A stretch of 64,000 nucleotides of DNA from Ampelocalamus luodianensis (GCA_036346255.1 CM070619.1:32246342-32310341); one strand, 5' to 3'; positions 10,957-24,369 are shown, counted from the stretch's first letter. Notes: a model not told the origin generated them from the letters alone. A program made the numbers and translations.

Positions 10957-11656
10957 TGATGAGGACATCAACCCTAAGAATGCAACCACTACTTCGACCC
11001 ACTGCACTGCATCCTCTACTGCAACCCCATCTTCGCCGATCGGAATTTCGGCTAATGCACTGCCATATTCGCCGGTTGGACCGCGCTATGTCTACATGCC
11101 TTGGTGTTGCGTCACCAATTATTGGGCCACAGACTATGTAATGTATGAGCTGATTTGGCCTATATGGCCCATATGGCCCATGTGGGCGTTAACCTAGGGT
11201 TACTGGCACTGTTCACATGGCACTGTTCATGCGTGAACAGTACCCGCGGCCGCCGCCCCTCCCTCCTTCATATAGTGGCCGCCATCCCCTTTGGTTGGGT
11301 GGGTTTTGTTGATTAAAGTTTATCATTGCTACTTTATACTTTGTTCTCTTGGTCGGTGAGATCAACAACGACATTGTTCTTCGGAACCCCACCTATCAAT
11401 ACATTCACTTCCTATTTGCAATTTCACATTGCTTATTTACCTTGTTCTTGCGTGCTTCTTCTGCATGCAGAATCGATCTTCATGATCAAAGTCAACCGGT
11501 ATTCGCACGCTGATAACGACTGTCGAAAGCGTCAGCGATTGTATGGTTTCGAGCCTTGCGTGTTCGTAGCCAGGATCGTGAGAGTTGAGCGACTACCACC
11601 GAACGTATCGTTCTCATCGAAAGATCGGGCAAACAATAGGACCTTCGGGTTCATCA
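10957..11656 (+). mobile_element. Solo LTR, CRM-like, inserted in copia-1 protease (TSD ATGTC)
   Basis: The 700-bp unit starts TGATGAGGACATC and ends ...TTCATCA. It is flanked by ATGTC on both sides (10952-10956 and 11657-11661). The host reading frame continues across the site once the unit and one target copy are ignored, which is strong proof of the boundaries. No internal domain remains, so it is a solo LTR left by LTR-LTR recombination. It holds an inverted repeat ACTGTTCA..TGAACAGT at 11222-11241 and a possible TATA-like 'catatagtgg' near 11268. At 700 bp it is shorter than the sibling LTRs (958-1026 bp). Confidence 0.93.
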
Positions 11657-13005
11657 ATGTCGCCCTTGTGGACAAGCTAAGGTACAACTTGCTTTCGGTC
11701 TTGTCATTTCTTGATAATGGTTATGAGACTAGATTGAAGAAAAATACTTGTCGAGTGCTTGATTCAGCTGGTAAGCTTGTCTTTGGAATTTCTAGAATTG
11801 GTAGGATTTTTGGAGCTGACTTTTCAGAATCTCTTGCTGGGTCTCTCAAATGTTTGATTGCATCTTCTTCTGAGTTATGGTTTTGGCACCGTCGTTTGGG
11901 GCACATCGGTTTTGATCATCTGACGTGAGTTAGCAACCTTGATCTCATGAGAGGTTTGCCCAAACTCAAAGCCGCCAAGGATGCTATATGTGCATCCTCG
12001 TAGGCATGGCGCAAGTTGCCGCTTCACACCCTTCATTGACTATAGTCATGACTAACGATCGGAACAATTGCTTCACATGGATACCGCTGGTCCTACTAGG
12101 TCTGGCCACCGGTGGCAAATGGTACATTCTTGTCATAGTCGATGATTTTTTAGATACTCTTGGGTGTTCTTTCTGTTTCAAGGATAAAGCTTTTGATCAT
12201 TTTTATGATCTTATTCTTCGCTTGGCTTCGAACTTCCTAGTGCCTTGAGAGCAATCCAGTAGTGACAATGGCATGGAGTTCAAGAATGCCTCATTTGCCT
12301 CTTTCTATGCTTGAGCGTGGTATTGAGCATCGCCCTTTTCTACACGTCCCTCAACAAAATGGCGTGGTGAAAAGGAAGAACATGACCTTTGTTGAGATGG
12401 CTAAGATGATGCTAGATGAGTATATCACTCCAAGGAGGTTCTAGGTCAAGCTATTGCTATAGCTTGCCATATTGCAAATCGTGTCTTCTTGAGACCATCT
12501 TTGACAAGACATCATATGAGCTTGGTTTGGTAGAAACCCTTTGTTTCTCATTTTCGAGTTTGTAGAGCCAAGTGCTTCATTCTCAAGATAGGAAACCTAG
12601 ATAAATTTGAGTCAAGAACTTCTAATGGTCTATTTCAGGTTATCCTGCACATTCAAGGAGTTTTCGGTTTTTAATGTTGAGACTAACATTATTCATGAGA
12701 CATGCAATGCCACTTTTGATGAGACTAGCCCCGAGCTAGATCGATGTTTGTGTGACACAGAGACAGAGCATCTTTGTGGAGGAAGATGAGGACGGTCGAT
12801 GTTTGTCTCCAACCCGCTTGCTCTGACTCCTAATCCAATTGAAGAACTCACGCCACTACTTCACCCTCAGTTGAGGCTCCTACTACATCTTCACCATCAG
12901 CAGTACCTGCGGAGGTCGAAGAGGAGTTATCTCCCCCGGGCACTCCACTTCATATTCAGATGCGTCATCCTCCGAATCAGATGATTGGTCATCTTCATGA
13001 GCGAG
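11657..13005 (+). pseudogene. Protease end, GAG-pre-integrase and integrase of copia-1
   Basis: VALVDKLRYNLLSV ends the protease linker. WFWHRRLGHIGFDHLT is the GAG-pre-integrase start with the H-H pair of the integrase zinc site. The core is broken into short frames: DNGMEFKNASFASF gives the second catalytic Asp, and PQQNGVVKRKNMTFVEMAKMML gives the third region. There the catalytic Glu of the usual GVVERKN is Lys. The sequence continues to HPPNQMIGHLHER before the next insertion. At least six stops or frameshifts are present, so the enzyme is not functional. Confidence 0.85.
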
Positions 13006-13768
13006 TGTAACAACCCAAAGTTCTGTTACCAAAATAAAATTAATAAAGTTATTATTTTGTTGGAAATTTCTGGAATCTAAAAGAGTTTTATTGCTTTTCT
13101 TGAATTTCCTATTTTTAAAAGTAAAAAATAAAATTTATTGAGTTTTATGGCTTTTCTTTGGATTTAAAGTTAAAAAAGAAAATTTAGTTAATTTTTGGAT
13201 TTTTCTGGAATTTTAAAAGCTTTTCCCTAATTATTTTAAAGCCAAAATAAATTATGTGAAAAAAAGTATTACCAATTATATGTTGGAAGTGTTTTTATTA
13301 AGTTCAAAATAATTCTAGAAATGTTTGAGAATTTTTAGACTCTTTTTGCTATTTTCTAAAAATATTCGATTTCTTGTCTAATCTGTAATTAAAAAAATTA
13401 AAATAAATATAAAAATTATTTTATTTCCTACCAGGTCACCCATTCATAAGCTTTTTGCTTTCTTTCCATTTATTACTCTCTACCTTTTCTTTATTGCTTC
13501 TTTCTTTCTCTCTCTCCCATCAGCGTTCTTCTTCCCGTAGCTTGTTGTCCCGAAGCATCGTTTTCTCTGTCTAAGCAACCATGGCAGCATTGTCCCAACA
13601 CCGGTAGCTCCTTGGCCAACCTCACCGGCTCTGGCAACCACCCCTCGCCGCGCTGCCCCATCTCCACCACCTGCGCCACCTCCCTCCCCTCTCTTCCCTT
13701 GCTGCCCGTGGAAACCAATTGAAGCTGCCGCCATTATTGCGCATCGAAGCTCCGCAAATGGCCACCCC

Positions 13769-14766
13769 TGATGAGGACATCCCTAACTTGGATACAACCG
13801 CGCCTACACACACAGCTAATCCACAACAAATGTTACAAGGGCCAATTACTCGAGCTCGTGCTCGCCAACTTAATCACCAGGTGAATTCGTTCATAGGTTT
13901 ATATATTACTGAGAATAGATCGCTACCTAATGCAAGTGATTGAATTATGCTTAGGAACATGGGAAAGGACCAAGGAGAGATATTTGGAGTCATGGACAAG
14001 CATAGGAGGCATAATAGAGGTCATCACGTCACTTTGGGTCCGAGCCAAGCAAGAGTTCGAGTTGGGCTCGTTTTGGATTCGAGTTCGGACTACTGCGACA
14101 GCATTAAGTTCAAACGGTCGTAACTTCTTCATACAGACTCCGTTTGGGGTGTTCTTGGACTTCATTGAAAGCTTATTAAATCTCGTTTCTAATGAATCAA
14201 TCCTCAGCTTCAAATTCCAACCAAGCCGACCACAATAAACAAAACAATCCACGTCTATCTTTTTTTTCGAGTCAAAAAGGGTGCTGCGCCACCTCCTCTT
14301 GGGCCCATGGGCCTTCTAACCCTAGGGGCGTGCGTCCACTTTCCTGGCTGCCACCCCTGGTCATCTTCCCATATAGGAGCCACCGTTCCCCTGGCTAGAA
14401 CTCGAATTTCATTGAGTTTAGGTTTAGCCATTGTGCAAACTTCTGTTCTTCAGTTGTGTCGGACGACCACCTGTCAAGACAGCCTTTAGGATCCCATCTT
14501 TGATTTTCAATACCATCTACGCTACATTCTTATTCGCAATATCAGATTGCCTATATTTTATTCTTGCTAGTTCTTCGATTTCGCGCAGAATTGAACCTCG
14601 TGTTCAAAGTTGATCGCGCTTCTAGCATGACCAATAACATCTCGGTTGGTTCAACGATTGCTAAGGCGCAAGCGCCGTGATTTCGCCGTAGTCCGATCGC
14701 GAGTCACCTCCACCAAAATCGATAGTTATCAATCTCATCGAAAGATCGGGCACCCCGTCTCCATCA
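13769..14766 (+). mobile_element. Solo LTR, CRM-like (TSD ACCCC)
   Basis: The 998-bp unit starts TGATGAGGACATCC and ends ...AGATCGGGCACCCCGTCTCCATCA. Perfect ACCCC copies flank it at 13764-13768 and 14767-14771. It contains the in-LTR coding tail GPITRARARQLNHQVNSF near 13850, as the element at 1-4766 does. It splits the long LTR upstream of that LTR's TATA box. Confidence 0.95.
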
Positions 14767-14885
14767 ACCCCAACCACCCCGTGATCCACGAACACGTGCA
14801 CACGATCTATGTGCCCACCTCCGCCTCAACCCCACTCTTATCCCCTCCCGTTCGCATCCCCACACGATCTCCTCCCTCCGTCCCC

Positions 14886-14893
14886 TATAAATA
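14886..14893 (+). promoter_or_regulatory. TATA box of the long LTR
   Basis: TATAAATA in 'gtcccctataaataggagcac' is a strong plant TATA context and is followed by a C/T- and GC-rich leader. It would be the promoter of the CTATTCGAATAG-family LTR. The CRM-type solo LTR lies 120 bases upstream and would separate it from any distal control sequence. Confidence 0.6.
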
Positions 14894-15971
14894 GGAGCAC
14901 GGTGAGCCCTCCCTTCACTTATCTCATTCCCCAATTCTTGGCTCCACTCCTCTCCTCTCGCCGCAGTCCAAGTTTGAAGCTAGCCGATCGACGCCGCTTA
15001 GTCGCCGATATCGTTGCAAGCAGTGGAGCTCCTCCGCCTTCGTCACCTTCTCCAGCATCGTGACGTCGTCCTCTATGCAGTGCTTCCTTCCTCTTCACTG
15101 GAACCTCGTCGGAGTGCCGTCTCTCTCCATGGCCGCACCATGCACTGTTGAGGTCACCGACGCCGCTTCGCCGCCCCCATCGCGCCGCCACCTCCACGCC
15201 CGCCCCGAGTAAGCGACCCATTTCCCCTATCTCCGGCCACCCCTCCCTTTTCCTCCTCTTGGTGCCACCATTTCTTTTCTTTGCTGGCTGTTCGGTTGGA
15301 GGAAGAAGACAATGAATAGTGAAAGATTATCTAGTCTAGTGCTTTACACTTTGTACATGAACGTTTTAATCCTTCCAAAAATTCGTTCTCTCTCATAAAA
15401 GCTCCAAATCCGTTGATTCTTTCTCCTAAATTCATCTAAATTCATCCTCTAATTTCAGTATTTATTTTGTAATTTTTAGATTTTATTCAATTTCTGGTAT
15501 TTATTCCATTTTGCGCGACGTCGCCGCTACCAGCCTTATTTCTCCGCGCCGCCACCTTCCACACCCTCGCCTGAGTGCTAGCGACTCTTTTTGCTGGTCG
15601 CCGTAGGACGCCATGCTTTCCCTCGCCGGTATCGCTGCATTTGGTCGAAAGCCTTTGGCTGTTTTCAACCGGTCACATGCACGTACAAAACTAGAAATCC
15701 TAATGCACATGCACGTACACGACTAGAACTCAACCGATGCACATGCACGTCCTCCAGCCCCAAGCGTGAACGCCACACCTGTCCTGCACACAGTCCCACG
15801 CATTGATGCTGCGTGCATGCAAGGCATGCACGTTCCCCTACCCTACACATGAAGTCTTCCATGTATAGCTATGACTCGTAATCAGTGTGCATCAGCCATG
15901 TATAGCCCGCTACTTACTTTGGTAATTGGTATACATGCTGATGGCTAGCAATTAACTCCTTATATCATGTG

Positions 15972-15998
15972 CACACACACACACACACACACACACAC
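15972..15998. repeat. (CA)n microsatellite
   Basis: About 13.5 uninterrupted CA units lie inside the long LTR. A shorter CA run follows at about 16026-16038, just before the GCTAA target site of the 4.8 kb insertion. Confidence 0.95.
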
Positions 15999-16055
15999 TA
16001 ATTAAGGAGCCTTTTTAACTCAGTCCACACACACACACATGCATTGCATGGCTAA

Positions 16056-19000
16056 TGTGAGGACCCTCGGGTTAGATCCGTAAGACCGAGGCTAAGCAAG
16101 GCCTTATTGACATAACTCGGCCTCAAGTAAATGAATTTAAGTTAAATCCATCTAAGTGAGAAAACTTGATCGAAACTAGAGCCTCGATGATCATGCGCAT
16201 CGCCTCTCGCAAGTACTATATGATGATCGGTTCTCTAAACAATCAAAGGCCACACTTAGTGAGTTAAAATGGAATTCATGAATAGCAGGCATGAGGTCAT
16301 GTTGGCTCCCAGGATCAGCGACCAACATACCCAAACTCTTATGCAACATTGATCACATCCATACAACATTCATACATTCATAGTTCAAAAGACATATATC
16401 AATAATAGTCAAGTCTACAATATTACAAGTGGCCGACCGGCCAAATTCAAATAAGATCATAAAGTAGCAGCGAAAGCAAGTAAATAAACCAAAAGTCCAG
16501 CAAAGGTATGCCCATAACCCATCGACAACTGACTGAGAGTTAAATGATAGCATTACTCGTTAGCGTCGCCTAAATCGGCGCTAACGAGCACATCGGGCTC
16601 GAAGTCTTCCTCACCGAAGCCAGAGAAAACCTGCCGAGTACAAGGTACTGCAAGTCTTACACAAATTAAAAATATTTATGCTAGAGGTTATCCAAAGGAT
16701 GGCATTAGTGGCTTAGTTTGCGTAAAATGCAACATCTTATATCTCTAGACTATCTAGTTTGTAAAGCCATTTTGTAAACCATTCTTTAAGAAAAGAATTT
16801 CACAAGACATAGATAGTTATGTAGATCAAGCCATACCAAAGTGGCTGCCCACTTTGATAAACTAAAGTACATGAACATCCCATTCATGCTGAACCAAGTT
16901 ACAACCATGTCAACTTTAATTTTAAAGTCTACGCGATGACTCATCCAAAAACTAAGTGTTGTCCATAACCGTGGACACAGCTATTCGAATAGATTAAACT
17001 CTACAGAGGTGTACTATTTTACCCACATGACTCGACTAGCCCGTAAGCCCTCGGATGCCTCCGGTTAATGACACACTTCCTTTGGTATGCCGGCGAGGGA
17101 GAATCAGATACGGTCATTTTCAGCAAGAAGATCCTATTGAGATAGACCACCCGTACGAGATAACTCCCAACTTAGACATAAGCACATAGCAAATGCTAAG
17201 CGGGCATGCATTTTGCATTGGAGGGGCCAGTGTAAGGTAGTTAGTGTGTTGTTGTGAGCAACATAGGTAATCGTGGTCATTATTCACAGTATATATTACA
17301 CTGGATTCCTAAGGAACATAGGAATTTCACGGTCTTTATGTCCCTGCACCACCTGTGGTCTAACCCAATAAAATCTTCCTCTTACTTAACCAGACGACAC
17401 CCATATACCGTATGTGGTAGCACACTTGTTACTTGGACTGAAAGTTCAAGGCTCGGTCCTTAAGGGTCCGGACAAGACCACCACATACCCAAACTCGTGC
17501 ATAACATCACCCACAGTTACAACCACTTGTCCAGACCTAAAACCATTTAATATAACCAAAATTTAGACCAGGAACCAGATATAACGATCTGGACAAAAGA
17601 AAATTTGGAGTTGTTATGTGTTTCCCACAATTGATGGGCTATTCCCGCCAATTGATCTATTGTGTTATCTAGACCCGCAATGGCTAAGCACTCACACACA
17701 ACAACCATAACATCACAAGCATCTATCTTAGGCATATGTATATGAGAGATATCAAGGATAACCAGCAAGTAAAGGACATAACTAACTACTCACAACATAA
17801 TGATATACCGAATAGCATGCAAGCAATATTATTGCATTTTAAAATCTAATGTATAAAAAATAGGATCAATATGATGCAAGAAGAAAGTTCAAATGATGTT
17901 TGCCTTGCTGGAAGTCTAATTGTTTGCCCTCAGTAGCGTACAAGTCAATATCAATCACTTCGGAATCTAAATAATTACAACACCGAATTAACACCGAGAA
18001 ATACCTCAAAAATCAAAGTGTTAAAAAATGCATGATTTTTCTACAGTGGCTAAGTCATTATTCTAGAGGAATTTAGGTGGAAGAATCATTCCATTTGGAT
18101 TTATTATGTGAGAGTTATAGCAATTTGAATTTCAATTTTCCAGAAAATTGCAATCTGTCAGAGTTCACTGATTTTAATTATTTGGTGAAAATTTGTAGAA
18201 CCGTGGTGGAACAAACTATTATATGGTTAAATATAGAATATTATTACAAGTCCAAAACATTTGAGTTTACCTCATTTGGAGTTTTTATGATTTAGTTATG
18301 AATTTCTAAAGTTATCAGCCTTTTCTTTTGTAAAAATAATGAAGTTAATGGATTACATTCCAAAATAATACTCTCTGTTACAGGGACATGTTCAAAACCA
18401 ATTTTAGTAAAAATTTCATTAAAAGTTAAAATTATCAAAATTCGTTTCACCATTTTTGGAGTTAAAATGAATTAGTTATGCATTTTGGGAGTTAATACAA
18501 TTTTTAGTGTGTAAATTACTAGGTTTCGGATTTTATAAAGCATCAATTACTTTTCTTACCGAGTGTAGTGCCAGCCACAATCACTGATAGTGGAGCCTAC
18601 ATAGCATTGCTCCCTAACATGTTTAATGAACCAATGTGCGCTGACAAGTGAGCCCGTAGCGTCAGCGAAACAAGGTGGCGCGTGCGCGCGAGTGACGATT
18701 GGACCATGCTTGCGAACCGTTGGATTAAGATCCAATGATCAAAAATCGTGGCGCGTTCGGACAGTATGAACGGTCCAATGAATCTGGTCCGTTGATTTTG
18801 CATCAAATGCTCCAAAATGATCCTAGTGCTTTTGGGCTGGCTATGCGCTTGGCACAGCTTAAGTGTTTGGGCCCACAAGTTAGTGGCTCCAGCGTTTTTC
18901 TGAACGTGTTGGATTTCTGTGCAAGGGGACCCGCATGTAAGTGACTTAACGGTGCGCTAAGACAACGATTAATTGCTAATGATTGCAATTTAACACATAA

Positions 19001-20865
19001 TCATTTTGCTACAGTACCTGTCCGAAAATGACAACGGGTTTGTCTCACGCGTTTCAACGGTGGCTCGCCGGCGCTATGCACCACGACGGTGTGAGCTAAG
19101 GTCATGGATAGATGCGCAATAGTATTGCGCACCCGTTGGTGATGTTCTCAACGGTGGCACTGGTCTGTATCAGCGGCTAGCCGGAGTTGAGCGACGCTAC
19201 CAAATACGGCAACATGCATGTAGCAAAATAGAGCTCGCAAGGTCATTCAAGCGGTGCTCGAGGTCCTAGAGGCTACTAGGAAGTTTCGAGCTAAGAAGGG
19301 CTCGGGAAGCTCGTGAGCGATTGGAGCAGGCCGATGCCGAGAAGAAGACGACGGCACGGCTCAACAAGGAAAAGTCAACTGGATCAATCTTAAGAACAAT
19401 GAATGGTCAGGGTAGCTCAATGACCTTAAGAGGATGCTATATGAGCAAGGAATTGGACAATGGCTTACCGGATCCAAGTGGGAGATGAAGAGTTGCTTTA
19501 CGGTTAAGCCGGGTAAAACTTTGATTCACAGGAAACCTATCGTGCATTGCCCAAATAAAGTTAGGGAAAATCAATCTAGTGTCAAAAGACACAAGATGAC
19601 GCGAAAGCTTGAGGATAATACTTATTGGAGACGAAGAACACGAAGTGGTGTCCTCGGGTGCATGCTCTAGAGCTTGGGATGGCACCACGATGGTTTGGGA
19701 GTTACAAGCAACCACATGAGCTGGGGTTAGTAAAAATGGATAAGGTAATGAACAAGGAGGATAATGGAACCACCCGGTGGGAGCTTACCAGGCAATGGAG
19801 TACAAAGTGAGCATCCTCTCTCGGCCAACAGAGGAGAAGTGAGTGAGAATGAAGAGCAGGAGAGGGTATTATGCCCGGTGATGACGACATTAGAGGCGCG
19901 CAAGCTGGAGAACGCCCGAGTGGCCAACGGCGTGGCGGATTGACGACGTGGATCGCGCCGTTAGGAGCGCGTCGGAGTGGTGCGACCGCGTGACACACGG
20001 CCTCGCGCGCGCCGCCGAGGTTGAAGACGATCGCCGGCAAGGTGGGCTCTGATGTCGCCGATCACAGCGCGTGAGTCGGAGTTTGGCTCGGCCGGGTACG
20101 GTTAGTTGATTGGGTCGAGTCAAGTTGAAAGGGTTCGTTTGATCTTGATCAAATGGCTAAGCGCGAGAGTCAAAGTGTCAAGGGCTGGCCCGATCGGCTA
20201 CGGGATTGGGCCACTGGATTCAAATCAGACGGTCCTGATTCGTTGTGCGTTCGGAGGCCTAAACGGCTCTATCGATCTGGGCGGTGGAGTTTAGATCGGA
20301 CAGCTCGCGTGCTTGGCTTCGCTTTGTACAGCTAGGGGATTGGGTTGAGCCGGGTGGCTCAGGTCGGAGGAACAGTACTAGCTGGTCAGGTTTGAGTCTA
20401 AAGTTTGACTGAGGTTTAATTTGTTTTCTCTACCTTGACCAAGATCTTATAATTAGAAATAAATTTCCTACAATTCTGAAATAAATCAGAGGTGTTCCTG
20501 GGAAGGTCTAGTGTCCATTAAAATTCTTAAACCTTACTTTTTAAGATATATTTCATATTATATAAATTCAAACTTAGTGTAGGTTATTTATTTGTATTTG
20601 AATTCTCTGAGGTTTGAATCTAGTCCCATAAATCTGGGAAAAATTATATTAATTCTTGATAATTCATATAGTATTTGAATAAATTATTTCCAGAAGACAT
20701 TCACAAGTTTTTATTGTTGTTTTTAGTTGGAGTTCAAATTTAAAGTGTATGTTTAATCTTTGTTTGAGATTTTCCAAGTGCAATATTGAATGCAAAAGTT
20801 TGAAAACAATGATGCATGCTTATGAGATGCATAGTAATCTTCTTTATTAATTCGGGGATGTGACA
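16056..20865 (-). mobile_element. 4.8 kb solo LTR in reverse orientation (TSD GCTAA)
   Basis: On the plus strand it runs from TGTGAGGACCC to GGGGATGTGACA and is flanked by GCTAA at 16051-16055 and 20866-20870. Its internal order is the reverse of the host LTR family: CTATTCGAATAG at 16981 precedes the promoter-side sequence. It is therefore a related LTR inserted backwards. No coding domain and no internal copy of its ends is seen, so it is a solo LTR, unusually long at 4810 bp. Repeats with 'aattgctaatgattgc' and 'gggcccacaagt' near 18860-18990 correspond to the tandem array at 43901-44280. Confidence 0.87.
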
Positions 20866-22984
20866 GCTAATTAGTTGCCTCTGCATGCATGCATCCCGTG
20901 ACCCTCCAAGCTCCCATGCAAATTGATGCGCATCATGCATTATTATTTTTTCCTTCTGTATCTCATGCATGCACGGCTGTGTGCAGATACGTACAAGTTT
21001 TGCATACACTTGTACATGTCATGCAAAATTAATTTCAACATGTGGGTCCCATGTGGCATACTCACATTTCTATCTCAACTAAACATCATTCTCTCACTAG
21101 CATGTGGGCCATTGATGTCATACACACATACACATCCATTTGATCTTCTCTGAAAGCAACCGAATCAGCCATTCCCAATGAATAGTTCAAATTCGAAATT
21201 CTATTATTTCATGTGACATTCAACCTTCCAGAATTTTGTTCTCCCTCATACGAACTCCGATTCCATCGATTCAACTTCCTAAATTCATATAAAGTCGATG
21301 CCTCCTAGTAGTATTTATTTGATAATTTTTGGATTTTATTTGAATGTTATTTGAATTTGGATTGTTTATGCGTATAGATTTCGATGACTTCAGACAACCG
21401 GATTTCGACGACGTTTGAGAACAAGATTAATCAAGCAAGGCAAGTTAAACTTTTGATCATATTTTGAGCCCAGTATTTAAAATTATTTAAATTCTATTTT
21501 AAACTATTATTGTATGCTTATTTATATTCGATAATTTAAATTCCTGTTTTAAATTTATAGCTATGCCTAAAATCCCTTGTATGGCCAATTTTGATAATTG
21601 AACCAAACACATTGTCACCCTAGACAAAACCTGGTTGATACGATAGTATGAACTAGGATCATTTTGAGAAAAAATTATGCTTAGCGATGCTTAGACCCAA
21701 AAATATTTGATTTGGGGAATTTCAGCCAAAAATCAATTGTGGTTTAAATTGTATCCATGGCATTGGTGTGTTATGGAAGTTTATAAATGACTTTAAAAAA
21801 TAAAATAAAATTAAATGATGGTTTGTACTTGGGCGAAATGGTTGTTTGGATGGTGCATGTTTATGCACCGCTCAATCGTATGACCGAGGCCCATGGGTTT
21901 TGTTGAAGTCGCCAAGTCAATTAAGGATCGCCTCTGAGTGTTCCTTTGCTACGCCCAATAGTACTACCACATGTCCTGAGTATGGGGAGGGGATCTGGCT
22001 GACTAATTTGCAAACTTTCCTCGCGGTCGATCCAACTGTTTCGGTGGGTTGTCTTTCATGACTATGTTGACCCACCTGGCTCAAGAGGGGGCCCCTAAGC
22101 CCGGCGGATTTCCATCCAAAGGGGGGAGGCGAAACCTTTGAGAGGGTGGACTGCGGTGGGATGATGCATTGTAAAGGCCTTGTCACGTGCTCTAGACCGC
22201 TTACCCAAGGTAGTGAGCGGGGGCATAGATATGTGCCGGACAAACTATAGAATTCGTGTCATGTGGGTAAAGCTGTACAACATCTGTAGAGTGTCAAGAA
22301 CTATTCGAATAGCCGTGTCCACAGTCATGGACATGCTATCAAAGCCACTCAAAGTTAGACTTTAGTTTTGTTTTCAAAAGGCTTTATCAAATGTTTTTGG
22401 ATCTCTATCCAATTGGGAAATTTGGGTAGGAAGCCTTGTGATACGAGGGTATCCTTCACCATTCTTGTGTGAATATTATCTGACTATAAAACTCGAGAAT
22501 TTATAAAATGAATTTTAGTTATAGAATAACTGCTTTGAAACTTAGTATAGTATTTAACATGTCAAATACTACTTTTGCACAAATAACCCTATAAGCCATC
22601 CTTTGTTACATCCATGTATACATATCATTCGTTATTTGATCTGTGTAACTTAATAGCACGGTAGTAGTGCTCATACTTGCTTTATGCAAACAAATTTTAG
22701 AGGAGAAGGATTTTGCTACCGGTGTGGATCTCGACGACCAGGCCGCTTCCCCAATCGATTGCCTATGGCGGTGATCACCTGACTCACTACTACTTCTTCA
22801 TCTTCCATGTGTTTCTTTATTGTTGGCTTGTAAGAATTTCTTGTAATAAACTCGTTGTTATTTATTAATAAAGTTGTGCGATTTATGGATGTTACCATAT
22901 CATCATCTTGGTGAACTAGCTACGATTATGGGACTAGTTCAAGAATGCACAAAGGATTTGGGAGTGTTAATCCCGGTCCGAGAA

Positions 22985-24254
22985 GTAGTCACTCGCCCAC
23001 GTATCATGATCCAAGTTTCTACTCCCATTCGCATTTGTTGCTTCTTTCAACCCTACGATATATCACATGCTCTGTCTGATTCGAGCTGGGTCAATGCCAT
23101 GCATGAGGAGTTAGAGAACTTTGAGTGGAATAAGGTGTGGAACCTAGTAAAGCCTCCTAGTGGTCATAATATGATAGAAACCCGTTGGGTGTTCAAAAAT
23201 AAACAAAGTGATGATGGTTCTATGGTTAGAAATAAGGCTAGATTGGTAGCTCAGGGTTTTAGGCAAGTCCAAGATCTTCTTCACTAAGATAGACCTTTAA
23301 TCAACATCAAATATTCATTGCAAATGAAAACTTTTGTAAAAAATTGGATGATTGAGGTACTTTGAGCAAAATGATTCAAATTGAGGTACTTTGAGCAAAA
23401 TGATTCAAATTGAGGACTTTTTGTCTCTAGGATGGTCGTTGTTAGCTTCTTGATATCACATTGACATTCTGACATGACTTTTATCACTTTAGGATCCTGG
23501 TTGATGAACTTGCTAATTTTGAAGCTTTGCTTAAATTGTTACAATGCATTGCTTTATCTTAAGTCTTCTAGCTTAACTTTGATATATATGTCTTAACATG
23601 ATCCTCGCTAGCACTTTTAGGCTTGATGTGTATTGAGTAATAATAGAAATGCTAGCTTGTTCTTTGGGTAATCTCCAAAGCTTCTTGTACTAAAAATTGA
23701 GAAATACAAAAGAATAAAGCCACTCCAATGCATTTTCATGCATGCTCTTTATTATGCTTCATCCTTATTTCTCGCATTTGTCATCTCTAGATGAGAGGAA
23801 GTCGTGATTCCTTGATGACTCCATCATCAAAGGGGAGAAGATATAACAAAATGATGATAAAAGGGAAACTATGTGGAGAAAAAGGAGAAAATTAAAAATT
23901 TTGAAAAATCATGATCATAGTGAGGGGAGTATCCAATTTACATTCTTATGATCTTATTGTCATTTCGAACTTGAATTGCAATCCTTGGAACCTCACAATG
24001 ATCAAAGGTCAAATTGAAGCAGTTGTTCTTTCACATGGACTAAGTGAGATTTTTACTATTCTCTGAAATTGAAGCTTTCTTGCTTTCTTTTGCCTTATCA
24101 CACTTTCCTATCTTTGGTCCAAGCTAACTTGGTCATTTCCATTGCATTCTCTTGCTTTTGGACCACTTTGAGCGAAAACGAGATGTAGTTTTTTAAAACA
24201 GCCTCCAATCTGCATTTTTGAGAAGATTGCCAATGTGTTCATCAAGGGAGAGAT
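22985..24254 (+). pseudogene. Copia-1 3' internal region with RT stub
   Basis: After the insertion, frames continue the pre-RT linker. A clear block follows at 23041-23285: LSDSSWVNAMHEELENFEW, then ETRWVFKNKQSDDGSMVR and NKARLVAQGFRQVQ, the first RT motifs of copia elements. It then ends at a stop. The rest of RT, including Y-x-D-D, and all of RNase H are absent; about 950 bases of non-coding sequence lead to the 3' LTR. The deletion is also present in the copy at 35259-36526. A 33-bp tandem duplication lies at about 23351-23413. Confidence 0.85.
23351..23413. repeat. Two-copy ~31-bp tandem repeat in copia-1 3' region
   Basis: The unit 'ttgaggtactttgagcaaaatgattcaaa' occurs twice in tandem with the start of a third. 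It recurs identically at about 35624-35686 in the duplicate copy. No function is apparent. Confidence 0.88.
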
Positions 24255-24369
24255 TGTGGATATCATGGGGATATGCTCATGATCTTAGGATGATGATACA
24301 ATTGGCAATAGTGTTGAAGGTTTGTCGAATCACTCATTTCTGCAGAGTTCATGAATATTAGCTTGACCA

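Larger units (their letters stand above)
13006..22984 (+). mobile_element. Long solo LTR (CTATTCGAATAG family) inserted in copia-1, itself twice interrupted
   Basis: It starts TGTAACAACCC directly after GCGAG (13001-13005). The right end is blurred here but clear in the duplicate copy, where the LTR ends ...GGGTCCTGATA followed by GCGAG at 35254. Removing the two inner insertions leaves about 4.2 kb with no coding domain and no second LTR, so it is best read as a solo LTR. It contains a promoter-like TATAAATA at 14886, GC-rich leader-like sequence after it, and CTATTCGAATAG at 22301. Copia-1 coding sense resumes just after it. Confidence 0.8.

Noticed and set aside
13430..13768. Host gene promoter or first exon suggested by Ala/Gly-rich minus-strand frames
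   Set aside because: Frames overlap in several phases and the sequence belongs to the same LTR that continues at 14772.
14809..15221. Possible 5' exon of a host gene: TATA box, C/T-rich leader, Ser/Pro-rich frame
   Set aside because: The region lies inside the long solo LTR delimited by TSD GCGAG. It is better read as the LTR promoter and leader; no frame has a recognisable domain.
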